Below are positions 9,767 through 18,289 of a stretch of DNA of 64,000 nucleotides, piece by piece; the first letter of the stretch is position 1; the number at the start of each line of letters is the position of its first letter. The position numbers and the translations under genes were made by a program. The stretch is from contig JAKQDH010000206.1 in NCBI GenBank assembly GCA_029558835.1, forward strand, positions 1 through 64,000, in the 5' to 3' direction. The stretch is from Planctomycetota bacterium (GTDB taxonomy: Bacteria; Planctomycetota; Phycisphaerae; UBA1845). Below the pieces are notes generated by a model, which was not told the DNA's origin, made no database searches, and saw nothing but the letters and a program-made list of their open reading frames with translations.

Positions 9767-12700
9767 TTAGCTTGGCCCGTTGAAACAACCCTGCAACACG
9801 GAAAAGTCAGAAACATCCACGTCGCTGTCACCATCGCCGTCGGCCGTTGTGCACCCTACAGCCGCGGGTTGACCGGTGCCGTTGAAACACGTCTGGAAGG
9901 TGGCAAAGTCGGCCAGGTCTACGTCGCCGTCCGCATCGAAATCCATCCGCGCGCACGTGATGGGATTGCCCGGCGTCAGGTCGTGACCGGTGAAGCCCGC
10001 AAAGTCTGGCCCGTAGCGGTACGTCCGCGGCACCGCGTTCGTCATCGGCCAGTTGTCACCGATCACGTTCATGATCCCACCGCTCGTAACGGGGTTGATG
10101 TACTCCCAGACGACCTGACCGGCGGCCGTCACCTCGACCATGTAGCCCTGGGTGGTAGCGCAGATCAGCGTGTTGCCGTTGGGCAGCCGCTGGGCGCTGG
10201 AGCCGAAATGGCTGAACAACGTGAGGTTGCCCACGGAGCCGTATTTCCACACGACCTGCTTGGAAAGTTGCTGGTTGCTCTTGTGCGTGTCGTGGTCGAA
10301 CGTCCACGTCACGTACCCCGCACTGGGCGGGTTCACGTAGTTGCCGGTATCTACGCCGCTGGCGTTAAGGAACGGGTTGATCTCGAAGACGTACGACTGC
10401 GTCGTCCGCTGGAACAGGTACTGGTTGTTGTTGAACAGGAGCAAATGGCCGGCTCCGGGCAGGCCAACGTCGATCCAGTGCACGGTGCTGCTCGCACCGA
10501 TCTGTTTGTTACCGTTTGTCGCGTCTTCCCAGTTGGCCTTGACCGATGGCGGGTTGCCCTGCGCGTATCTGGCTGGGTCGCCGAACCGGTAAGGGAAGTC
10601 GCCCGCGCTGGTTGCCGCCAGGGCGATGCTGCCGGTCGGATTCCCCGGCAGGAACGTACCGCCATGATCGATGATGTAGAACTCGCCCTGCCGGGAATTG
10701 ACCACGATCTGGTCAAGCACCGGATTGAAGGCGAGCGCATTGCAGTCGAGCCAGTTGGCCCGCACCGGCCGGCCAGGCAGGTTGAGGTTGATTCGGCCCG
10801 GGTAATTCGCGATCGTGTGCCCCGAACCAACGTAGTTCGGCTTCGTGGCATCCACGTCCTGGATGGCGTGGTCGAAGAAGCACCACTCCCAGATCACGTT
10901 GCCGCTCGAATCGACCTCCACAATCGTGTCAACCTGCGCACCGTCATACGGTCCGTCCGCCGGATCGCAGCCGGCGGCGATACACTGGGCGTGCGTCAGA
11001 TCCTTGTTGGCCAGATACAACGTCGTGTAGGCGCCGAGCTGCATGTTGTAGATCCGTGCGAAGTCACCGTGCGGGTGGTAGTCCGTGCGGGTCTCGTAGT
11101 GCTCCCACACGGTGTTGCCGTCCCAGTCCAGCTCTCGAATTCCGTCTACGCCGCTCGTGTTTGTCCCCGCGTCGAGGAGCGTGCCGCTTTCGAGCAAACG
11201 GGGATTGGTAGTGCTGGACCAGGTATGGGTTACCTGCCCCAGCATGTTGATCAGGTACGCGTTTCCCTCGGCCGCAAAGAGCGTGTAACCCTCGTGGGCA
11301 TTGGTCGCGTCCCAGTACTGCAGCTCAGTCGGCCGCTGTAAGGCCTCATAGCTGCTGCTGCCGCCGTAGGGATTCTCGACGGTGGTGCGGCCGGCAATAG
11401 TATCGCCCGGCGTCAACGTGTGTCCGACGAAGGCTGGGTGGTCCGGCGTATAGCGGTACGCCCGGAAGATGGAATTGACCATCGGCAGGTTGTCGCCGAT
11501 CCGCAACACGTTGCCGACGTTCGTGATCGGAACGATGTACTCCCAAACGGCTTCGCCGCCCGCCGTCACCTCCACAACGTAGCCCTCGCTGTCCGCGCAA
11601 ATCAGCGTGTTCCCGTTGGGCAGGCGCTGGGCGCTGCAGCCGATGTGGCTGAAGAGCGTGAGGTTGCTCTTCGAGCTGTAGCTCCACACGATCTGTCGCG
11701 ACATCTGCTTGGGTGTTTTCTCGGTGACAGCCGGCGCGGTCCAGGCGTCGTAGTCCGCAGCGGGCGGATTCACGTAGTCGCCGGTATCGACGCCGTTGGC
11801 ATCCAAAAACGGGTTGATCTCAAGCACGTAGGATTGCGGCGTATGCTCGGAGAGGTACTGGCCGTTGTCGAAGATGAGGAAGTGCCCCGCTCCGACCAGG
11901 CCTGGGCCGATCCACGACACGTGATGGGCCCCGCCAAGCTGCTTGTTGCCAGTGGTCGATTGGGTCCAGTCCTCGAGGATAAACGGCTTGTCGCCCTGAC
12001 TGTACCTGGCCGGGTCGCCGAACCGGTACAGGAAGTCGCCCGCGCTCGTAGCCGCGAGCGCAATGCTCCCGGCCGGGTTCCCCGCGATGAACGTGCCACC
12101 ATGGTCGATGACGTAGAACTCGCCTTGCACGGAGTTGACGACAACCTGGTTCAGCTCTTGGTTGAAGTCCACGGCGTTGATGTGCAACCAGTCCTGCTTC
12201 AGTGGATGGCCGGGAAGGTTGATGTTCAACCGGCTTGGGTAGTCTGCAACCGTGTGACCGGCCCCGACGTAGTTCGGTTTGTTCGGGTCGTAGTCCTGGA
12301 TGACGTGATCGAAGAAGCACCACTCCCAGATGACGTTGCCGCTCATGTCAACTTCCACGACCGCGTCCATCTGTGCCCCGGTTGAGGGCACCGTCGCCGG
12401 GTTGGCTCCGGCGGCGATGCACTGGGCGCGGGTGAAGTCCTTGTTCGCGACGTAGAGCGTCGTGTAAGCGCCGAGCTCCGGATTGAAGACCCGCACGAAG
12501 TCGTGATGTGGGTGGTAGGTTGAGCGGGTCTCCAGGTATTGCCACACCGTGGTTCCGCTCCAACTGACCTCCTTGAACCCGCTGAAACCGCTCGGGTCAT
12601 CGTTGGTGGCATCCAGAACGTCGCCGTTGTCGAGCAAGTGAGGGTTCGTTCCGACCGGCCAGGTGTGAACCACGCGTCCTTCCATGTCCAGCAAGTATGT

Positions 12701-12874
12701 CGTGCCCCTGGCGCCGAACAGGGTGTAGCCGTAGCAGGCGCGGCTGGCGTCCCAGTATTGCAGCTCCGTGGGCCGCTCCAGGGCGTCGTAGCCGTGAGCC
12801 GCGTTCAAGACCAGGGCGATCAGAAGGCAGGCGGACGGCCGGACACGGCGGGCTGGTAGCAGGGATGCATGCAT
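9767..12874 (-). CDS. Tandem arylsulfotransferase-like exported protein with dockerin-like tail
   Basis: 1035 residues from the ATG at 12874 (signal peptide follows directly and GAGGAG lies upstream; an ATG 12 codons earlier lacks this). After the signal peptide come two homologous halves of roughly 470 residues. Each begins with RPTELQYWDA followed by GYTLF and contains HPH.DF, VIWEWCFFDH, GEFYVIDHGGTF, GSIALAATSAGDF and SAQRLPNGNTLIC. This is an internal gene duplication of an arylsulfotransferase (ASST)-type propeller. The last 70 residues carry two DxDxDGDxDVxDF loops of the dockerin-like type. ASST enzymes move sulfate between phenolic compounds; the relevant His of that family probably corresponds to HPHHDF/HPHGDF but this needs alignment. 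It may act as a sulfotransferase or as a binding propeller. Confidence 0.83.
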   Translation of the reverse strand: MHASLLPARRVRPSACLLIALVLNAAHGYDALERPTELQYWDASRACYGYTLFGARGTTYLLDMEGRVVHTWPVGTNPHLLDNGDVLDATNDDPSGFSGFKEVSWSGTTVWQYLETRSTYHPHHDFVRVFNPELGAYTTLYVANKDFTRAQCIAAGANPATVPSTGAQMDAVVEVDMSGNVIWEWCFFDHVIQDYDPNKPNYVGAGHTVADYPSRLNINLPGHPLKQDWLHINAVDFNQELNQVVVNSVQGEFYVIDHGGTFIAGNPAGSIALAATSAGDFLYRFGDPARYSQGDKPFILEDWTQSTTGNKQLGGAHHVSWIGPGLVGAGHFLIFDNGQYLSEHTPQSYVLEINPFLDANGVDTGDYVNPPAADYDAWTAPAVTEKTPKQMSRQIVWSYSSKSNLTLFSHIGCSAQRLPNGNTLICADSEGYVVEVTAGGEAVWEYIVPITNVGNVLRIGDNLPMVNSIFRAYRYTPDHPAFVGHTLTPGDTIAGRTTVENPYGGSSSYEALQRPTELQYWDATNAHEGYTLFAAEGNAYLINMLGQVTHTWSSTTNPRLLESGTLLDAGTNTSGVDGIRELDWDGNTVWEHYETRTDYHPHGDFARIYNMQLGAYTTLYLANKDLTHAQCIAAGCDPADGPYDGAQVDTIVEVDSSGNVIWEWCFFDHAIQDVDATKPNYVGSGHTIANYPGRINLNLPGRPVRANWLDCNALAFNPVLDQIVVNSRQGEFYIIDHGGTFLPGNPTGSIALAATSAGDFPYRFGDPARYAQGNPPSVKANWEDATNGNKQIGASSTVHWIDVGLPGAGHLLLFNNNQYLFQRTTQSYVFEINPFLNASGVDTGNYVNPPSAGYVTWTFDHDTHKSNQQLSKQVVWKYGSVGNLTLFSHFGSSAQRLPNGNTLICATTQGYMVEVTAAGQVVWEYINPVTSGGIMNVIGDNWPMTNAVPRTYRYGPDFAGFTGHDLTPGNPITCARMDFDADGDVDLADFATFQTCFNGTGQPAAVGCTTADGDGDSDVDVSDFSVLQGCFNGPS

Positions 12875-12906
12875 GGGACGCTCCTCGCAACGAAACAGGC
12901 CAAGCC

Positions 12907-14850
12907 TCACGGTTCAAAGAACAGGTAATCCGTGTTGGCGAGGTAGGGGTCGAGCGAACTCGTGTTCGTGATGGCACCTGAGTACAGGAAATACGTGCTG
13001 CAGCCGGAATAGTCGAAGGGCGTCCCACCGGCGTAAGTGCCCGACATGATGTCCTGCCGCAGCTCCATGAGCTGGGCCAGTTGGTCGTCCGTCAGCGTGG
13101 CGTAGACGTCGGCGAAGACGGTCGCGTAGTAGTAGTTGTTCTCGCCATCCAGCTCGCCGTAAATACCCGACAGCTCCAACACCTGAGCCTCAGTCGCGTC
13201 GCTCGAAGCGGTGGAAGTCAAGAGGTTGCGCAGCAGCGTGGCAATCTGCGTGCGCGTGTCGACGATGTTCGCGACGTCGGACGCATACAGGTGTTCGCGC
13301 TGCACATCGACCAGGCTCGAAATGGCGGCCGCCTGCTCGTCGCTGACATAGCCCTGCGCGCTGTCACATAGGGCCGCCCCCGCGGTCGCCGTGAGCTCCT
13401 CACTGATCCCGTAGCCTTCATGCCCCATCGCGGGCGCATCCTTCATGTAGAAGGAGCCGTAATAGGTGCCATGACGCTCCGGGCAGAAGTACACGTCCGC
13501 GTCGACGGAGCCCGCGTACCAACTGAACAAGTCACCGGCGTACGTCATCACGGCCACCGCCGTGCCTTGCGGCAGACCGCGCATTCGGCTGGCGATCTGC
13601 TCATCGGTGATGTCGGGCCACGAACTCCAGCCCTTGCCCTTCATGGCTTCCAGGTACGCTGTTTGCATGGAGTCCAGCGCGTTCAGGATGTTGGCGTACA
13701 AGAGGGCGCGGTCGAAGCTGATCTGCCCGTCGATGAGATACAGCTCGCGCGAGGCTTGCTTGACGGCGTTGAGATTCAAACCCGTTGAGCCGGCCGGGAT
13801 ATCGCCCTCAAGCTGCCGGCGGAACGCCTTCATCAGCGGGAAACGCTTGTAGCCGTAGAGATTGATCTGATCGATCTGGGCAGTGGCCAGCGTTTTCAAC
13901 TGGTTGAACTGACCGTCGTTCAGGATGTAGATGACGTTGTTTGCGACCCGCGTCAGGAAGCTCGTGTTGTGCCCCATGTTGTCGGGGTCATTGTCGCGCA
14001 GGTACTGGAAGCCGGTGTAATCGGCCACCTTGCCCGGCGGGAAGAACGACTGGGCCTCCAGATTCCCGGTCATCATCGCCAGACCGGAGAACGCCAGCGT
14101 GGTGCGCTGCGCCTGGTCGGAAATGGACTGCGCAGTGGTCATCGCACCTCGTCCGCCGCCGTTGGGCGGCGGCTGGTTCGGGTCACCGCCGCCGGGCGGG
14201 GGCTGGTTGCTGGAATCGCCGGTGCGCGTACAGCTCACGCTCAATTGGCTCGTGGCCAGCGTCAACTGACTGATGGCAGCCGTAAGCGCCGCCCCGTCGA
14301 CCTGCTCGGCGGGCACGCTGAACGTCGGAGATCCCGACAGTGCATAGATGGTGAACGTGTACGTCTTGGCGCCCGGTCCCTGGGAGCATGGGCCGTAGTA
14401 TGCCAGCTCCGGCCCGTCGCTGCTCAGCCCCGCGGTGCCGACATCCGTAGTGCTCTCCGCCAGCGACGTGACGCTGGCCGGAATGCCGTACAGGACCCAA
14501 TTCCACTTCAGGCCGTCGTTCGCGAGCGTGGTCATCAGGATGGCGAATTCGACCGTGCCGGCCGGTGCGTTCGACCAGGCCAGCGGCGGGCTTTTCCCGA
14601 CCCCGTCACACGTGTACACTACCGGCAGCGTGCCTCCGTCCTCGAAGGCCGTGCTCGTGAGGGCGAAGTTCGTCGTGGAGGACGCGCCGCTGTTGGAGTC
14701 CGCGCCGGAGTTCGAAGCCAGTGGGTCGGCCAACGGGCATCCGGCCAGCAGGAGCGGCACGGCGACAAGGCAGCCGATCAAGCAGCACCTGCGTACGGTG
14801 CCCTGCCAACGGACGTGACTTCGCCGAGTGTTTGCTGCAGTCGAGTTCAT
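12907..14850 (-). CDS. Lipoprotein with PEBP domain fused to unknown domain X
   Basis: 647 residues from the ATG at 14850, which has AAAGGAG upstream. A lipobox LLLAG-C places the lipidated Cys at 38, so the protein is anchored to a membrane. PEBP/YbhB-type domain at about 62-215 (VVYTCDGVGKSPPLAWSNAP, WVLYGIPASV, YTFTIYAL), a Pro/Gly linker (216-245), then the same unrecognised domain X as the protein at 1911-3260, with matching LFSWYAGS and CPERHGTYYGSFYMKD blocks. The three proteins at 1911, 3284 and 12907 therefore share two modules in different combinations, implying the modules work together. It heads the run that continues into the arylsulfotransferase-like genes (32-base gap). Confidence 0.83.
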   Translation of the reverse strand: MNSTAANTRRSHVRWQGTVRRCCLIGCLVAVPLLLAGCPLADPLASNSGADSNSGASSTTNFALTSTAFEDGGTLPVVYTCDGVGKSPPLAWSNAPAGTVEFAILMTTLANDGLKWNWVLYGIPASVTSLAESTTDVGTAGLSSDGPELAYYGPCSQGPGAKTYTFTIYALSGSPTFSVPAEQVDGAALTAAISQLTLATSQLSVSCTRTGDSSNQPPPGGGDPNQPPPNGGGRGAMTTAQSISDQAQRTTLAFSGLAMMTGNLEAQSFFPPGKVADYTGFQYLRDNDPDNMGHNTSFLTRVANNVIYILNDGQFNQLKTLATAQIDQINLYGYKRFPLMKAFRRQLEGDIPAGSTGLNLNAVKQASRELYLIDGQISFDRALLYANILNALDSMQTAYLEAMKGKGWSSWPDITDEQIASRMRGLPQGTAVAVMTYAGDLFSWYAGSVDADVYFCPERHGTYYGSFYMKDAPAMGHEGYGISEELTATAGAALCDSAQGYVSDEQAAAISSLVDVQREHLYASDVANIVDTRTQIATLLRNLLTSTASSDATEAQVLELSGIYGELDGENNYYYATVFADVYATLTDDQLAQLMELRQDIMSGTYAGGTPFDYSGCSTYFLYSGAITNTSSLDPYLANTDYLFFEP

Positions 14851-15207
14851 GATCGTCTCCTTTCTGGGCTTGTCAGCGCACATCCGCTAACTGTGCGAAC
14901 GCGCCCTGACCGGCGATGCCACCAAGACGGGAAACGGGAACTGGGGCGAGTGATCCACAGCCGGGCTGGCTGTCTTCTTGCAGCCTGCCCCTCTTCTTAA
15001 TCGACAAGACTGTGGCACAGGTCGTCCGCATGTGCGTAACAGCTTGCGGCGCCGAGAGTAATACGCCGTGGCCGAACTAAGCCCCCATCACCCTGTATGA
15101 GGAAGACTCACGCTGCTGGCCAAGCAACGGCGGCTGGCGCCATGCGGCCCGCCGGAGTGGGTGCCAGGATCATCCTCTGGCGCTGGCCGCCCCCCTCCCC
15201 TCGTTCG
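14851..15207. other. Intergenic region upstream of the PEBP lipoprotein gene
   Basis: 357 bases between two minus-strand genes. It should hold the promoter for the lipoprotein and downstream genes, but I do not see a convincing -35/-10 pair on the minus strand. No RNA gene or terminator hairpin with a T-run is evident. Confidence 0.4.
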
Positions 15208-17295
15208 TCAGTCTAAGCACGCAGGATAGCTCGCGACCCCATCGCCCATGAAACGCGCCTGGAAGTCGGCGAAGTCGTCCAGGTCAGCGTCGCCATCGCC
15301 AGAAAAGTCAGACGCGCTGCAATCGCTCGAAACGGCTACGTCGGGACCGCCCATGCAACAAAAGAAAAGTGCGAAGTCCGCGGCATCGATGTCTCCATCC
15401 TGATCGAGGTCTTGCGGACAGAAGGGACCGCGCACCAGACGCACGTAGTTGAAAATCCGGATGGCATCACCCTGCGGTGCCAAGGAGTTGTAGTATCCGT
15501 ACGGCGCATAGCTGTAGCTGCTCAGGCTACCGCTCTTGGGGTCACTGCGCTGGCAGCCGGCGCCGTGCACGTCGACCCAGGTGCTGTTCATGTAGCCCCA
15601 GCCGCGGCCGAAGCAGACGTACGCCGCCCCCGAAGCCGAGCCGTTGTACTGCACATGGGTCGTTCCGGACCAGTACCAGGGGTAGTCAGGCTGGCCGTTC
15701 TCGCCGGGGATCTGCGTGCATGTGAACAGCGGATCGATCGCCGCCGAGCCGGTCGTGTCCGGTGAGCGCGTGTAGTCGACGATGCTCTGCAGTTCCTTGG
15801 TGTTCGGCAGTCGCCAATCACTGTGGCCCAGGTAGCTCGCTGCGTTCCTGGTCTGGACCCACGCCAGGGCGTCTTGCCAGTTCAAGCCCGAGCCGCTGTC
15901 GGCTTGTGTCCACATCAACGCCGTGGCCCGATCGGTGATCGTGCCGTCGCCGTTGTCGACCAGGTTGTTGACGCCGTAGTTGGGGTTGCCGCGCACGCAC
16001 TGCACGAAGAACGTCTTGTCGCCGCCGCCCGGCATCGTGAGGCCATAGCCCTTGATCCGGCCGTCGGCAAAGTTCACGCCGAACAGGTCCTGTCCGTAGA
16101 GCGTGCTGACGTACAGCGTGCTGGAGGCGTACTGCGAGTCAATAACGCGCTCGCCGGCACTGGTGTCCCCGTAAGCAAAGTCAAAGTACTCCGTGTCGAT
16201 GAAGGGCACGATGTCCGGACAATCGCCTATGCTCTCGCAGCCGCTGGGGTCCGTGCCGCGGAAATCGATCAGGGAGTACAGCTCCTTGATGGTCGGCAGC
16301 CGCCAATCGCTGAACCCGCCGAAGTGTGCCGCGTTCAGCACGGCCGGCCGCGCCTGGGCCTGTGCCCACGTGAGCTTGTCGGCGGCGTTGAGGGAGCCGT
16401 CGCCGTTGGTGTCCGGGGAGTGCTGCCAGTCCAGGCCGGTGACGTTGTCGTAGACGGTGAGCTCGTCGCTGCTGAGGGTAAAGCTGGGCTGATGGCCGGC
16501 GCACTGAGAGTCCTGGCCATAGAAGGGCTGGCCCGGCGACGGGCAAGTGATGACCGTGGACGCGCTGTAACAGGTGCTCTGGCCGGTATCCACGACTGGG
16601 TAGGCTCCGATCGGCAACTCGGCCACGGTCAGCACCGCCTCATTCGACGTGGCAGTACCGTAGTCGTTGGTGACCACGCACCGGTAGTTTCCCGCGTCGC
16701 TTTCGGCCACTGGGTCGATCGAGTAGGAACTGTCGGTTGCCCCACTGATGTCGCTGTCGTTCTTCTGCCATTGGCAAGTCAGCGGCAGGGTTCCGGAGGC
16801 GGCGACCGTGAAGGTCACCGAGCCGCCGGGCGGAACCGTCTGAGACTGCGGCTGTTGCGTGATGGTCGGCGGCATGTTTGTGCCCGCCGTCACCGTGAAC
16901 CCGCTGGCGCTCGAGAAGATGAGCGTCCCGTTGGGGGTCGTGAATGTGATCGCCACGTCCTTGGCGCCGGTCGGTTCCGCGGAAGGGATATTGAAGCGCG
17001 CCGTGACAATGTACTGACTCGAGTGGGTCACCGAGGTTCCCGTCATCGTGCCGATCAGCACACTGTTCGGTATAACGCCGGCCGGCGGGGCCGGCGGGAC
17101 GTCGGTATCGAGCGTGAAAGTGACGAGCAGATTGGTGGCGCCCTGCGCGGCGGAGTCCGGGTTGATGTTCGTGATCTGGTTCGTGGCCTGGCCAAGCGCG
17201 GAGCCTGAGGTGAGGCTCAGCAGTGCCAACACGTGAAGACCGATCTCCCAACGAACGTGACGGTGCCACCGAGAATCTGGCGTTCTGCTACTCAT
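15208..17295 (-). CDS. Exported Ig-like / tandem DUF1566 protein with dockerin-like tail
   Basis: 695 residues from the ATG at 17295 (GGAG nine bases upstream). Signal peptide (about 1-36), a beta-rich segment (37-135), an immunoglobulin-like domain (about 142-225: PPTITQQPQSQTVPPGGSV, AGNYRCVVTN), two DUF1566 (Lcl C-terminal-like) domains (about 265-435 and 445-624) each with a DWRLP.-KEL motif and NYVRLVRG closing the second, and two dockerin-like Ca-loop repeats (626-690). DUF1566 domains are C-type-lectin-like folds associated with surface binding; adhesion is the most likely role. Divergent from the sigma factor gene to its right. Confidence 0.82.
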   Translation of the reverse strand: MSSRTPDSRWHRHVRWEIGLHVLALLSLTSGSALGQATNQITNINPDSAAQGATNLLVTFTLDTDVPPAPPAGVIPNSVLIGTMTGTSVTHSSQYIVTARFNIPSAEPTGAKDVAITFTTPNGTLIFSSASGFTVTAGTNMPPTITQQPQSQTVPPGGSVTFTVAASGTLPLTCQWQKNDSDISGATDSSYSIDPVAESDAGNYRCVVTNDYGTATSNEAVLTVAELPIGAYPVVDTGQSTCYSASTVITCPSPGQPFYGQDSQCAGHQPSFTLSSDELTVYDNVTGLDWQHSPDTNGDGSLNAADKLTWAQAQARPAVLNAAHFGGFSDWRLPTIKELYSLIDFRGTDPSGCESIGDCPDIVPFIDTEYFDFAYGDTSAGERVIDSQYASSTLYVSTLYGQDLFGVNFADGRIKGYGLTMPGGGDKTFFVQCVRGNPNYGVNNLVDNGDGTITDRATALMWTQADSGSGLNWQDALAWVQTRNAASYLGHSDWRLPNTKELQSIVDYTRSPDTTGSAAIDPLFTCTQIPGENGQPDYPWYWSGTTHVQYNGSASGAAYVCFGRGWGYMNSTWVDVHGAGCQRSDPKSGSLSSYSYAPYGYYNSLAPQGDAIRIFNYVRLVRGPFCPQDLDQDGDIDAADFALFFCCMGGPDVAVSSDCSASDFSGDGDADLDDFADFQARFMGDGVASYPACLD

Positions 17296-17600
17296 CACCG
17301 GTCTCCAGCGGCGTCCGTGGGCGTCCGCCAATCCAGGGGGAAGCTATCGCAATCTGCCATGCCACCAATACTACAAACGCTGAGGGAGGGGGAATATTCT
17401 ACGGCCGGAGGGAGAATTTCTTGCCGGCGGGTTCGTTCTTCTGGGTGGCAGGCGCATTGCTCGAGGTCCCCCGTCGGTATGCAACCCCCGGCGGGTACTG
17501 GACTTACGCGCTTCAGCCGTGAGTTGGCCATGAGCGTCCAGGCGTGGATAATGCGAGCTACAGCGCGGTAGACGTTCGGCTTTGAAGGCCGTTTCTTGCA
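17296..17600. other. Divergent intergenic region
   Basis: 305 bases between the minus-strand DUF1566 gene and the plus-strand sigma gene. A plus-strand promoter candidate is annotated separately at 17524-17552. Nothing else is recognisable. Confidence 0.4.
17524..17552 (+). promoter_or_regulatory. Candidate sigma70-type promoter for the sigma/kinase operon
   Basis: TTGGCC at 17524-17529 and GATAAT at 17547-17552, separated by exactly 17 bases. The -10 box matches 5 of 6 consensus positions and the -35 box 4 of 6. Transcription would start about 40 bases before the sigma factor start codon. It is a housekeeping-type rather than ECF-type promoter, so autoregulation is not evident. Confidence 0.5.
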
Positions 17601-18263
17601 GTGGAGTCCATGGTGGTTGACAGCGCCGACGAATCCGCTGGGCTGCTGGACCGGCTGAAAGGCGGCGATGCGCAGGCGCTGGCCACGCTCTTTGCGCAGC
17701 AGCGGCCGCGGTTGCTGCGCATGGTTGAATTCCGGCTGGACGCGCGGCTCCAGGGCCGCGTGGAGGCCGAGGACGTGCTGCAGGAGGCCTATCTGGACGC
17801 CGCGAAGCGCGTGCAGCACTTCGCGGATGACACCTCGCGGTCGTTCTTCATCTGGCTGCGGATGGTCGTGATGCAGACGCTGATCGACACTCATCGCCGG
17901 CACCTCGGTGCTCAAATGCGCGACGCCGGCCGCGAAATGGGCGTGCCCGGCCCCCCGTGCTCGCAGGCGACGTCGTTCTCGCTGGCGGCTAGTTTACTGG
18001 GGCGTTTTACGTCGCCCACGCTCGCCGCCCGCCGTGCGGAAATGGCTGAGCAGCTACGTGCTGCGGTGGAAGAGATGGATCCGCTCGACCGCGAGGTGCT
18101 GGCGCTGCGGCACTTCGAGGAGCTAACCAACAGCGAAGTAGCTGAGGAATTAGGTATCGAGCAGAAGGCCGCGAGCATCCGCTATGTGCGCGCCCTACGC
18201 CGGCTGAAGGACTTGCTCGGCGGTATACCTGGGTTTGCTGAGGCATTTGCAAGAGGGATTTAG
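17601..18263 (+). CDS. ECF-type RNA polymerase sigma factor (planctomycete group)
   Basis: 220 residues. Region 2 is visible at about 27-95 (HFADDTSRSFFIWLRMV, with EDVLQEAYLDAAKRV before it) and region 4 at about 150-205 (LDREVLALRHFEELTNSEVA, ALRRLKDLL), joined by a short linker. The protein redirects RNA polymerase to a specific promoter set. The start is either GTG at 17601 or ATG at 17610; neither has a strong ribosome binding site, so the first three residues are uncertain. It lies 26 bases upstream of a Ser/Thr kinase gene, the usual planctomycete arrangement in which the kinase probably controls the sigma factor by phosphorylation. No anti-sigma factor is seen. Confidence 0.9.
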   Translation: MESMVVDSADESAGLLDRLKGGDAQALATLFAQQRPRLLRMVEFRLDARLQGRVEAEDVLQEAYLDAAKRVQHFADDTSRSFFIWLRMVVMQTLIDTHRRHLGAQMRDAGREMGVPGPPCSQATSFSLAASLLGRFTSPTLAARRAEMAEQLRAAVEEMDPLDREVLALRHFEELTNSEVAEELGIEQKAASIRYVRALRRLKDLLGGIPGFAEAFARGI

Positions 18264-18289
18264 CCACCACGGACAGCAGAATCACGAGC

